Assembly (NCBI GenBank): GCA_963734015.1
Contig: CAVTFG010000006.1
Span: 117,499-181,498, forward strand
Origin: JALZKA01 sp963734015
Lineage (GTDB): Bacteria; Actinomycetota; Thermoleophilia; Solirubrobacterales; 70-9
Direction of reading: 5' to 3'
DNA: 64,000 bases
Shown here: piece by piece, positions 1 through 7,492 of the stretch
Layout of the letters: each line of letters starts with the position of its first letter
Position numbering within the stretch: position 1 is the first letter of the stretch
Translations under genes and position numbers: made by a program
Notes under the pieces: model-generated
Database searches by the model: none
Told to the model about the DNA's origin: nothing
Seen by the model: the letters and a program-made list of their open reading frames with translations, nothing else

Positions 1-625
1 CCGTATCCAGTTCGAGCCAGGCGGCGCGGGGGTCGCCGTCGCGCGGCTGGCCGATGCTTCCGGGGTTCAGCAGCCAGCGGCCGTCGCCGATGTCGAGCTT
101 GGTGCCGCCGCTCACCTGGGCGCCCTCGGTGGCGTCGACGTCACCGTCGTCGGCGGCGCGGAAGCAGAGCGCGATGTGCGAGTGGCCGATCAGCGCCACG
201 CGCTCCGCCTGCTTCGCGATGCACTCTCCAGCCTGCTCCGGCCAGAGCACGTACTCCCAGACGTGGTCGCGCGGCGAGGCGTGGTACAGCGCGACCTCGC
301 GCGACTCGTCGGCCGCGTGCAGGCCGGCGAGGAACTCACGCGCACCGTCGTCGAGCTTGGCTCGGGTCCATTGCGCCGCCTCCGCCGCGGCCGGCGAGAA
401 GGTCGAGATGTCGATCGCGTCCAGGACGGCGAGGTCGTGGTTCCCGGCCAGGCACACGGTGCAGCGCTCGCGGACGAGCTCGACGCACTCGTTCGGCTCG
501 GCGCCATAGCCCACGACGTCGCCCAGGCACCAGACCTCCTCGGGCGCGGCGGCGTCGATCTCGGCAAGCGCCGCCTCGAGGGCGGGCAGGTTGCCGTGGA
601 TGTCGCTGATTATCGCTAAGTTCAT
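1..625 (-). CDS. Metallophosphoesterase, YfcE/MJ0936-like (C-terminus off the window)
   Basis: Predicted cytosolic calcineurin-like phosphodiesterase. Reading leftwards from ATG at 625, the protein opens with MNLAIISDIHGN, which holds the D-x-H metal motif. It continues with a GDVVGYG motif, a GNHD motif about 55 residues in and a GHSH motif near residue 165, the usual ligand order of this family. The frame stays open to the window edge (LNPGSIGQPRDG visible), so about 208 codons are present and only the end is missing. Family members hydrolyse phosphodiesters or phosphoprotein/nucleotide substrates; the substrate cannot be told here. A 50-bp repeat ends 4 nt upstream of the start codon. Confidence 0.85.
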   Translation of the reverse strand, partial: MNLAIISDIHGNLPALEAALAEIDAAAPEEVWCLGDVVGYGAEPNECVELVRERCTVCLAGNHDLAVLDAIDISTFSPAAAEAAQWTRAKLDDGAREFLAGLHAADESREVALYHASPRDHVWEYVLWPEQAGECIAKQAERVALIGHSHIALCFRAADDGDVDATEGAQVSGGTKLDIGDGRWLLNPGSIGQPRDGDPRAAWLELDT

Positions 626-629
626 AAAC

Positions 630-679
630 AGCCGCCTCATCAACGGCGGGGCTCCGCTTCGTCCTTCGGACTCCGCCTC
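630..679. repeat. 50-bp interspersed repeat, copy 1
   Basis: This block matches 38818-38867 in the same orientation at 46 of 50 positions without gaps. Both copies keep two potential hairpins, CCGCC/GGCGG around an 8-nt loop and GTCC-TTC-GGAC. Both lie directly upstream of a leftward gene, here 4 nt from the metallophosphoesterase start. It looks like a REP-type or mobile intergenic element. I did not see a third copy in the window. Confidence 0.7.
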
Positions 680-702
680 GCAAGCGGTCTATCGTAGGCG
701 GC

Positions 703-1973
703 GTGAAGCTCACCGGTGCGCGGGACCTCTGGCGCCGCTCGCCGGCGGCGCGCGCGGGCGTGTTCGCGGTCGCGCTGATCGTGGTCGCCGAGGGAGCCGT
801 CTTCGTGCTGTCCCCGAGCGAGGAAGGGATCCCCCCGTCGAGGTCAAGGAGGGCGACTTCCTCGACCCGGCGGAGGTGGCGCGCGCCGTGGAGTACCGCG
901 ACGGGCAACGCAACCTGCTGCTCGCGGGACTCGGGCTCCAGGTCGTGGCCGTGGGAGTCCTCGCCATCGGCCGCCCGAGCGCCGCCAGGAGGCTCTTGGC
1001 CCGCGCGTCACGCCGTCCGGTGCTGGGTGCTGCGCTCGCCGGCGTGGCGGTCGTGACCGTGGCCGAACTGGCCGCGCTGCCCACGTCGATCGCCGTGCAC
1101 GAACGCGCGGTCGATGCCGGGATCTCGACCCAGTCGCTCGGCCCGTGGCTGGGCGATCAGGCGCGCGGGCTCGGGATCAGCGCCGTGATCGCGGGCGGCG
1201 GCGCGATCGTCCTGTCCGCACTGATCCGCCGCTCGCCGAACCGGTGGTGGATCCCGGGCAGCATCGCCGTCGTCGGCTTCGGGGCGGCGATGGCGCTGCT
1301 GTCGCCGATCCTGATCGCGCCCCGCTTCAACGACTTCGAGGAGCTGCCCGAGGGCAGTGCGCTGCGCGAGGACGTGCTCGACCTGGCACGGCGGGCCGAG
1401 GTCGACGTCGGCGAGGTGTACCGGGTGGACGCCAGCCGCCGCTCGACTTCGCTGAACGCGTACGTGGCCGGCCTCGGGCCCACGAAGCGCGTCGTGCTCT
1501 ACGACACGCTGATCGACGATGCCGAGCGCCCGGAGCTGGAGTCGGTGGTGGCGCACGAGCTCGGGCACGCCGCGCACTCCGACATCCCGCGCGGGATCAC
1601 GTTCGCCGCGCTGGTGACCCCGCTGGGCCTGCTCCTGGTCAGGGAGTTCTCGGGAGGCCTCGGGCGCCGCGCCGGCGCAGCGCCCGGCTCGCCGGCGGCG
1701 ATCCCCGCGCTGTTCCTGGCGATCGGAGTGGTCAGCTTCGCGATCAACGTCGCGGGCAACCAGCTCTCGCGCAAGGTCGAGGCCAGCGCCGACGCCTTCG
1801 CGCTGCGGATCACCGACGACCCGCAGGCGCTGATCGGCCTGCAGACGCGACTCGCGGAGCGCAACCTCTCAGATCCGGATCCGCCGGCGCTCTCCCGCAT
1901 CCTCTTCGGGACCCACCCCACGACGCTCGAGCGGATCGGCTCGGCGCTGGCGTGGGAGCGGGGCGAGCGTTAG
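703..1973 (+). CDS. M48 family (Ste24-like) membrane zinc metalloprotease, with an apparent -1 frameshift
   Basis: Predicted membrane-embedded zinc endopeptidase. GTG at 703, behind a TATCGT box, opens a frame with an N-terminal membrane segment (AGVFAVALIVVAEG) that loses homology at a run of six C at 831-836. The family sequence resumes in another frame (PPVEVKEGDFLDP) and runs to 1973. Adding one C restores a continuous protein of about 423 residues. The catalytic HELGH lies near 1556-1570 and the third-ligand region EASAD near 1790, with several hydrophobic segments between. The overall plan resembles the CaaX prenyl protease 1/Ste24 group, although bacterial substrates are unknown. Whether the frame break is a sequencing error or a real lesion cannot be told here. 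Confidence 0.75.
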
Positions 1974-1980
1974 CCGCGCC

Positions 1981-2922
1981 TCAGCCCGCGTCTCGTGCCC
2001 AGCGCGCCGTGCGGGCGAGGCCGTCCTCGAGCCCGATCTCCGCGCGCCAACCCAGCTCCTCCGCGGCCCGCCCCGAGTCGATCGCGATCCGCTGCACCTC
2101 GCCGGCCCGGGCGGGTGCCATCTCGGGCGAGAACTCGGCGTCGTAGGCGGCGGCGATCGCCTGGCCGACGGCGAAGACGTCGGCCTCGCGGCCCGTGCCG
2201 ATGTTGAAGGCCCCGGTCGCCTCGGACTCGGCCGCCGCGAGGAAGGCGGCCACGACGTCGTCGACGTGGATGTAGTCGCGCGTCTGCTTCCCGTCGCCGA
2301 ACACCTTCGGTGCGGTGCCGTCGAGCAGCGCGCCGCAGAAGATCGCCACCACGCCCGCCTCGCCGTGGGGGTCCTGGCGCGGGCCGTACACGTTGCCGAG
2401 CCGCAACGCCACCGCCGACAGGCCGTGCAGTCGCGCGTAGAGGTCGACGTACCCTTCCGCGGCCAGCTTCGACTGGCCGTATGGGGCGTCGGGTCGCCGC
2501 TCGGCATCCTCGGGAAGCGGCAGGTCGCGGCCCTCGCCCTCGCCGTAGATCGCGCCGCCCGTGGAGGTGAACAGGAACCGTCGGGCCTCGGCCCGGACCG
2601 CGGCCTCCAGCAGATTGATCGTGCCGCCGACGTTCAGGCCGAGATCGAAGACCGGGTCCGACACGGACCTGCGCACGTCGATCTGCGCGGCAAGGTGGAA
2701 GACCAGTTCCGGGGACGCGTCGGCGAACGCGGCGTCGACCGCCGCCGGATCGGCGATGTCGCCCTCGACGAGCGTCGCGCCGGCGGCCAGGGCGGCGTCG
2801 AGGTTCGCGGCTCGGCCCGAGGAGAGGTCGTCCAGCACGACGACCTCGTCCCCGCGCTCGAGCAGAGCGTCGACGAGGTTCGACCCGATGAACCCTGCGC
2901 CTCCCGTGACCAGCGACCGCAT
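1981..2922 (-). CDS. NAD-dependent nucleotide-sugar epimerase/dehydratase (GalE-like)
   Basis: Extended short-chain dehydrogenase of 313 residues. The start is ATG at 2922, giving MRSLVTGGAGFIGSN with the GxxGxxG NAD-binding loop at once; a longer upstream reading adds unconserved sequence. Other family signatures are LDDLSSG (ribose-binding acidic residue), the TSTGGAIYGE active-site strand and the catalytic YGQSK (YxxxK). It probably interconverts UDP- or GDP-sugars for surface polysaccharide; the exact sugar cannot be assigned. It is divergent from argS with only 45 bp between start codons, and a TATCTT box sits 8 nt before its ATG, so the message is probably leaderless. Confidence 0.85.
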   Translation of the reverse strand: MRSLVTGGAGFIGSNLVDALLERGDEVVVLDDLSSGRAANLDAALAAGATLVEGDIADPAAVDAAFADASPELVFHLAAQIDVRRSVSDPVFDLGLNVGGTINLLEAAVRAEARRFLFTSTGGAIYGEGEGRDLPLPEDAERRPDAPYGQSKLAAEGYVDLYARLHGLSAVALRLGNVYGPRQDPHGEAGVVAIFCGALLDGTAPKVFGDGKQTRDYIHVDDVVAAFLAAAESEATGAFNIGTGREADVFAVGQAIAAAYDAEFSPEMAPARAGEVQRIAIDSGRAAEELGWRAEIGLEDGLARTARWARDAG

Positions 2923-2930
2923 CCGGGCGC

Positions 2931-2936
2931 AAGATA
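2931..2936 (-). promoter_or_regulatory. -10 element (TATCTT) of the epimerase gene
   Basis: On the minus strand TATCTT lies 8 nt before the epimerase ATG, too close for a ribosome-binding site between transcription start and initiation codon. It faces a TAGACT box for argS in a 45-bp divergent promoter region. Confidence 0.5.
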
Positions 2937-2953
2937 GCCCCTTGGCCGCGCCG

Positions 2954-2959
2954 TAGACT
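2954..2959 (+). promoter_or_regulatory. -10 element (TAGACT) of argS
   Basis: TAGACT ends 8 nt before the argS ATG at 2968 and no purine-rich Shine-Dalgarno sequence is present, consistent with leaderless initiation. Confidence 0.5.
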
Positions 2960-2967
2960 CGCGCCTC

Positions 2968-4623
2968 ATGCCGACCGACCCCATTTCCGAGCTGCGGGGC
3001 GCCGTTGGAGCCGCGATCGCCGCCGTCGGCGGGGACCTCGGCGCGGAGGAGCCGAGCCTGGAGCGCCCGCCGGACGCGGGTCTCGGCCACTACTCGACCA
3101 ACGCGGCGATGCGCCTCGCGTCACAGCTGCGGGACGCACCCCGGTCGATCGCGGAGCGTCTCGGCGCGGAGCTCGAGAGCGGGCTGGGGACGGTGGAGCG
3201 CGTGGAGGTTGCAGGACCCGGCTTCCTGAACCTGTTCTTCGCCGACGCCTGGCACCGCGAGGCGGTGGTCCGGATCCTGGCCGCCGAGCGGTTCGGAGCC
3301 CGGGAGCCGAGCTCGCCGAACGTGCTCCTCGAGTTCGTGTCCGCGAATCCCACCGGGCCGCTGACCGCCGCCGGCGGCCGGGGCGCCGCGTACGGCGACT
3401 CCCTTGCCCGCGTGCTCGACGCCGCGGGCCACGAGGTCGCCCGCGAGTACTACCTGAACGACGGGGGCACCCAGATCCGCAACTTCGCCGCATCGATCGC
3501 CGCGCGCATGCGCGGGGAGGAGCCGCCCGAGGACGGATATTCCGGCGAGTACGTTTCCGAACTCGCCGATGAGCTCGCGGCCGCCGGGGCAAATGCCGAC
3601 GATCTGGACGACCTGGCCCGGCGCGGCGCGGAGGCGATGCGCCTGCGGATCGAGGCGACGCTCGAGCGGTTCGGCGTCCACTACGACATCTGGTCGTCGG
3701 AGCGCGAGCTGCTGGAGCGCGGTGCCCTGGAGGCGGCGCTCGCGGCGCTCGGCGACGCCGGTCACACGTACCGGACCGAGGGCGCCCTATGGCTGCGGAC
3801 CTCCGACTTCGGCGACGACAAGGATCGGGTCCTGGTCCGCTCTGACGGCGAGCCGACCTATTTCGCGTTCGACATCGCCTACCACCGCGACAAGCTCGAG
3901 CGGGGGGCCGGGCTGATGATCGACCCGCTCGGCGCCGACCACCATGGGTACGTGCCGCGGATGAAGGCGGCGATCGCGGCGCTCGGCGCCGATCCGGACC
4001 GCTACGAGGCACCGATCATGCAGCTCGTCAACTTCGTCGAGGGCGGCGAGCGCGCCCGGATGTCGAAGCGCAAGGGTGAGTTCGTCACCTTGGATGAGCT
4101 GCTCGACGACATCGGCCGGGACGCGGCCCGCTTCTTCCTGATGCAGCGCAGCCACGATACGGCGCTCGACCTGGACCTCGATCTCGCGCGGAGCCAGTCC
4201 CAGGAGAACCCGGTCTACTACGTGCAATACGCGCACGCGCGGATCGCCAGCATCCTGCGCAAGGCGGAGGCCGAGGGAGGGGTCGCCGGCGAGCCGGCGA
4301 TCATCGCGGGGGCGGGGGACGAGGCGACGTTGGCCACGGCCTGCGAGCCGGCCGAGCGCGAGCTGGTGCGCAGGCTCCTCGAGCTCCCGGACGAGGTCTC
4401 GCTGGCGGCCGAGAAACGGGCGCCACACCGCCTGACCGCCTACGCGATGGCGGTCGCGGCCGACTTTCACGCGTTCTACCGTGATTGCCGGGTGGTCGGA
4501 GCGGACGCCGAGTCCGGGATCAAGGGCCTCGAAGCCGCCCGCCTGGGCGTCTGCCTCGCAACGAAACGAGTCATCGCGGGAACCCTCGACCTCCTGGGGA
4601 TCTCGGCGCCGGAAAGCATGTAG
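2968..4623 (+). CDS. argS: Arginyl-tRNA synthetase
   Basis: Charges tRNA-Arg in the cytosol (551 residues, normal for the bacterial enzyme). Visible parts are the N-terminal tRNA-binding Arg-N region, the ArgRS signature SANPTGPL at about 125-132, the YYLNDGG strand, a KMSKS-type loop MSKRKGEFVTL and the C-terminal anticodon-binding helical domain (QYAHARI onward). The stretch that normally carries the class I HIGH motif after TGPL reads TAAGGR (residues 133-138), so both histidines of HxGH are absent. The rest of the protein is well conserved and there is no frame break, so I call it functional. HU follows 88 nt downstream. Confidence 0.95.
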   Translation: MPTDPISELRGAVGAAIAAVGGDLGAEEPSLERPPDAGLGHYSTNAAMRLASQLRDAPRSIAERLGAELESGLGTVERVEVAGPGFLNLFFADAWHREAVVRILAAERFGAREPSSPNVLLEFVSANPTGPLTAAGGRGAAYGDSLARVLDAAGHEVAREYYLNDGGTQIRNFAASIAARMRGEEPPEDGYSGEYVSELADELAAAGANADDLDDLARRGAEAMRLRIEATLERFGVHYDIWSSERELLERGALEAALAALGDAGHTYRTEGALWLRTSDFGDDKDRVLVRSDGEPTYFAFDIAYHRDKLERGAGLMIDPLGADHHGYVPRMKAAIAALGADPDRYEAPIMQLVNFVEGGERARMSKRKGEFVTLDELLDDIGRDAARFFLMQRSHDTALDLDLDLARSQSQENPVYYVQYAHARIASILRKAEAEGGVAGEPAIIAGAGDEATLATACEPAERELVRRLLELPDEVSLAAEKRAPHRLTAYAMAVAADFHAFYRDCRVVGADAESGIKGLEAARLGVCLATKRVIAGTLDLLGISAPESM

Positions 4624-4695
4624 CTCCTGGCGGACGCATGGCATGCGCATGGGTAACCGTCGGCGAGCGCTGTTATCTTGCGCGCCGTTCCGACT

Positions 4696-4704
4696 AGGAG
4701 GAGG
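4696..4704 (+). promoter_or_regulatory. Strong Shine-Dalgarno of the HU gene
   Basis: AGGAGGAGG lies 7 nt before GTG at 4712 and fixes that codon as the HU start. It is one of the few strong ribosome-binding sites in the window, as expected for an abundant protein. Confidence 0.8.
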
Positions 4705-4711
4705 ATTTCCA

Positions 4712-4987
4712 GTGACCAAGGCTGATTTCGTTGAGCGGATCGCAGGGAGCTTTGACTCGAAGAAGGCGGCCGCCGACGCCGTCGATGCCGTGCTCGACGG
4801 CATCCAGGACACGCTCGCCGGCGGTGGCGAGGTCAACTTCACCGGCTTCGGCAAGTTCAGCGTCGCCGAGCGTGGCCCGCGCCAGGGTGTCAACCCGCGC
4901 ACGGGCGAGCGGATCACGATCGCCGGCGGCCGGGTACCGAAGTTCTCGGCCGGCGCCGGGCTGAAGTCCAGGGTCAAGGGCGGCTGA
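4712..4987 (+). CDS. hup: HU-family nucleoid DNA-binding protein
   Basis: Small basic protein (91 residues) that bends and compacts DNA as a dimer. It starts with MTKADFVERIAGS at GTG 4712, chosen because of the strong Shine-Dalgarno. The family pattern is complete: an N-terminal helical dimerisation region, GGEVNFTGFGKFSV, and the beta-arm region with GVNPRTGERITIAGG. It lacks the long lysine-rich tail of mycobacterial HupB and has normal HU length. Its TGA stop is embedded in the CTGA that appears to start pyrF, so the two genes are probably translationally coupled. Confidence 0.95.
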   Translation: MTKADFVERIAGSFDSKKAAADAVDAVLDGIQDTLAGGGEVNFTGFGKFSVAERGPRQGVNPRTGERITIAGGRVPKFSAGAGLKSRVKGG

Positions 4988-5889
4988 CGCCCGTACGACC
5001 CTTCACGGACCGGCTCGCGGCGCTCGTCGAGGAGCGCCGCAGCCAGGTCTGTGTCGGCCTCGATCCCGACCCCGCCGTCGCGGGCGAGGCCTTTCCCGAC
5101 GCGGCGGGCGAGTCTCCCGCCGAGCGCGCCGCCGACGCCGTCGCGCGCTGGTGCGAGCAGGTCGTCGAGCAGGCCGGGCCCGCGTGCGTCGCGGCCAAGC
5201 CGCAGCTCGCCTGCTTCGAGCGGCTCGGAGCTCCCGGCTGGGCGGCCCTCGAACGTGCGATCGCCGCCGCACGCGCGGCGGGCCTGCTCGTCATCGCTGA
5301 CGGCAAGCGCGGCGACGTCCCGGTGAGCGCGGCCGCCTACGCGCAGGCCCTCCTCGGCTCGACCCCGACGCCGTGGGGCGACGCCGAGGGGCTCGGCGCC
5401 GACGCCGCGACCGTCAACGGCATGCTCGGCGCCGACTCCCTCGAGCCGCTGATCGACGTCGCCGGAGAGCGCGGAGCGGGGCTCTTCGTACTCGTCCGGA
5501 CTTCCAACCCGGGTGCGGCCGACGTGCTCGACCTGCCCGCCGCAGGCGCTCCCGTGCACGAACGGATTGCCGAGCTGGTGGCGTCGCTCGGCCCGCGCCT
5601 GCAGGGGGAGGGCGGCCTCTCCGGGCTCGGCGCCGTCGTCGGTGCGACCGAGCCGGAGCACATCGCCCGCCTCCGCGCCCTGATGCCGCGATCGGTCTTC
5701 CTGCTGCCCGGGGTCGGGGCCCAGGGCGGGGACGCAGGGCGGCTCGGCGCCGCCTTCGCCGCACATCCCGCGGGAGCCCTGGTGGCGGCCTCGCGCTCGA
5801 TCGCGGGGTCCGGCGACCCCGCCGCAGCCGCCGAGGAGCTGCGCAGGCAGGTTTGGGACGTAGCTTGCGCGGCATCGGCGGGTGCCTAG
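4984..5889 (+). CDS. pyrF: Orotidine 5'-phosphate decarboxylase, apparent CTG start
   Basis: Last step of de novo UMP synthesis: decarboxylation of OMP. The frame shows VCVGLDPDP near the N-terminus, the catalytic DGKRGD near residue 106, a NGMLG/DSLEPL region and a C-terminal phosphate-binding loop LLPGVGAQGGD, all type 2 PyrF features. No ATG, GTG or TTG precedes these motifs in frame; the first ordinary start is a GTG at 5323, which would delete the catalytic half. The only sensible start is CTG at 4984, sharing CTGA with the HU stop. That gives 301 residues, in the family range. The identity is firm and the start is inferred. Confidence 0.88.
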   Translation: MTPVRPFTDRLAALVEERRSQVCVGLDPDPAVAGEAFPDAAGESPAERAADAVARWCEQVVEQAGPACVAAKPQLACFERLGAPGWAALERAIAAARAAGLLVIADGKRGDVPVSAAAYAQALLGSTPTPWGDAEGLGADAATVNGMLGADSLEPLIDVAGERGAGLFVLVRTSNPGAADVLDLPAAGAPVHERIAELVASLGPRLQGEGGLSGLGAVVGATEPEHIARLRALMPRSVFLLPGVGAQGGDAGRLGAAFAAHPAGALVAASRSIAGSGDPAAAAEELRRQVWDVACAASAGA

Positions 5890-5941
5890 AACGCAGTGAT
5901 TCGCGGCTACCATCGCCTCGATACCCGTTTTCAGGTAGTCG

Positions 5942-6299
5942 ATGGCGAGAGCGCTCACAGAGATCCCGGACGTGGAGCCACCACGCAGCATCGTCGCGCG
6001 CGTTCTCGCCCCGCTGGCGCTGGTCGCCTGCGGGTCTGGCGCTGTTCCTGCTCGTCTCCGACACGCTCTCGGGAGGCGGCGACGACGCAGGGACCGGGAA
6101 CGAGCGCGATCGGCCGCGGAAGGAGCAGCAGCGGAACGAGCCGACGGTCGAGAGCGACACATACGTCGTCGTCCCCGGCGACACCTTCAGCGGGATCGCG
6201 GAGAAAACCGGGATCCCGCTAGCCAAGCTCGAGCGGCTGAATCCGGAACTCGACACCGGGACCCTGAACGCCGGGCAGCAGATCAAGCTGCGCCGCTGA
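5942..6299 (+). CDS. Membrane-anchored LysM-domain protein, with an apparent +1 frameshift
   Basis: Small cell-wall-binding protein. From ATG 5942 the first about 29 residues (MARALTEIPDVEPP, then the start of a membrane segment) are in one frame. The remainder of the hydrophobic helix (LALFLLVSDTL), an acidic/charged linker and one LysM domain (YVVVPGDTFSGIAEKTG then LNPELDTGTLNAGQQIKL) lie in another. Removing one base near 6027-6031 joins them into about 118 residues with a single uncleaved membrane helix and an extracytoplasmic LysM domain, which binds peptidoglycan glycan strands. The stop overlaps the CTG that appears to start the D,D-carboxypeptidase gene, and the shared cell-wall theme supports one operon. 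Confidence 0.7.
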
Positions 6300-7477
6300 G
6301 AGCAGGCGTCGCGGCGCTCGCCGCGTGCGCTTTCCTGGTCGCCGCGCCCTCGTCGGGCGACGCCGCGGCGAAGCCGCCCGACGACCTGCCGGCCGGTAAC
6401 TGGCTGCTCGTCGACGAGGAGTCCGGGGACGTCCTGGCCGAGCGCGAAGCGGACACCGCTCGCCCGATCGCCAGCGCCACGAAGCTGATGACGGCCTTCA
6501 TCGTGCTCCGCGACCTCGAGCTCTCGGACGAGGTGACCGCTCCCGAGTACGCGGCGGCGGCGGGCGAATCGCTGATGGGCCTGCGCGCCGGCGAGGTGGT
6601 GACCGTGCGCGACCTGCTCTACGGGCTGCTGATCGCGTCCGGGAACGACGCGGCGGCGGCCCTTGCGCTCCGCGTCTCCGGATCGATCCCGGACTTCGTC
6701 GCCGAGATGAACCGCACTGCGCAGCGCCTAGGGCTCTCCGAGACCGCGTATGCCGATCCGATCGGGCTCGACGGGGGGAACGTGTCCAGCGCCCGCGACC
6801 TCGCGAGTCTCGCGATCCGCCTGCGGCAGGAGCCGCTGTTCCGCAAGATCGTGGACACGCCGCGCATCACCGTGGGGACCGGCGAGGACGAGCACAGCCT
6901 CGTCAACCGGAACACCCTGGTCCTCGAGGAGCCGTTCGTGGACGGCGTCAAGACAGGGACCACACTGGCGGCGGGCTACGTCCTCGTGGCGTCGGGGCAG
7001 CGTCGTGGAGTCGAGCTCGTCTCGGCGGTGCTCGGCGCTCCCGGTGAGGCGGAGCGCGACGCCGCCACCCTGGAGCTCCTCGACTACGGGTTCTCTCTCT
7101 ATGAAGAGCGCACCCTCGTCGCGCGCGGCGAGCGGCTCGGCGCGGTCGCGCTCAGCGAGGATCGCGGCCCGCTGCCGCTGGTGGCCGCCTCGCCGGTGAC
7201 CGCGATCGCCCGCGCGGACCAGCGCGTGGACGTGGAGTACCGGCGGCCGGCGCCTCCGGCGGGCGCCGTCTCACGCGGCCAGGAGTTCGGCGTCGCCACC
7301 GTCACGCTCGATGGGGAGGAGGTCGGCGAAGTCACCGTGATCGCCGGCAGGACCGTCGCCGCGCCGCCCGAGACCGGGCTCCCGTCATGGGCGTGGGTGG
7401 TGTTCGCCGGCGCCGGCGTCATCGCCCTGGGCCTCGCGACGGCGTCGGTCATGGTTGCCAGGCGCCCGCCCAGGTAG
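6296..7477 (+). CDS. D-alanyl-D-alanine carboxypeptidase (peptidase S11), apparent CTG start
   Basis: Secreted penicillin-binding protein of the DacA/DacB type that trims the terminal D-Ala from peptidoglycan stem peptides. The order is a signal peptide (GVAALAACAFLVAAP), SATK (SxxK nucleophile) near residue 60, SGN (SxN) and KTG further on, then a beta-rich C-terminal domain and a final membrane anchor (WAWVVFAGAGVIALGLATAS) with a basic tail. About 393 residues, usual for S11. The only codon that can start a protein with the signal peptide is CTG at 6296, overlapping the LysM gene stop as CTGA; the next ordinary start lies inside the SxxK region. Confidence 0.88.
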   Translation: MRAGVAALAACAFLVAAPSSGDAAAKPPDDLPAGNWLLVDEESGDVLAEREADTARPIASATKLMTAFIVLRDLELSDEVTAPEYAAAAGESLMGLRAGEVVTVRDLLYGLLIASGNDAAAALALRVSGSIPDFVAEMNRTAQRLGLSETAYADPIGLDGGNVSSARDLASLAIRLRQEPLFRKIVDTPRITVGTGEDEHSLVNRNTLVLEEPFVDGVKTGTTLAAGYVLVASGQRRGVELVSAVLGAPGEAERDAATLELLDYGFSLYEERTLVARGERLGAVALSEDRGPLPLVAASPVTAIARADQRVDVEYRRPAPPAGAVSRGQEFGVATVTLDGEEVGEVTVIAGRTVAAPPETGLPSWAWVVFAGAGVIALGLATASVMVARRPPR

Positions 7478-7480
7478 AGT
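7475..7480 (+). promoter_or_regulatory. Possible -10 element (TAGAGT) for the PfkB kinase gene
   Basis: TAGAGT begins with the stop codon of the preceding carboxypeptidase gene and ends 12 nt before the GTG start at 7493. It fits the TANNNT pattern seen at many other starts here. There is no ribosome-binding site in between. Confidence 0.35.
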
Positions 7481-7492
7481 CCGCGCTCGGCA

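Noticed and set aside
3787..6162. A 791-codon minus-strand open frame across argS, HU and pyrF
   Set aside because: Shadow of conserved plus-strand genes; no domain, no start signal.
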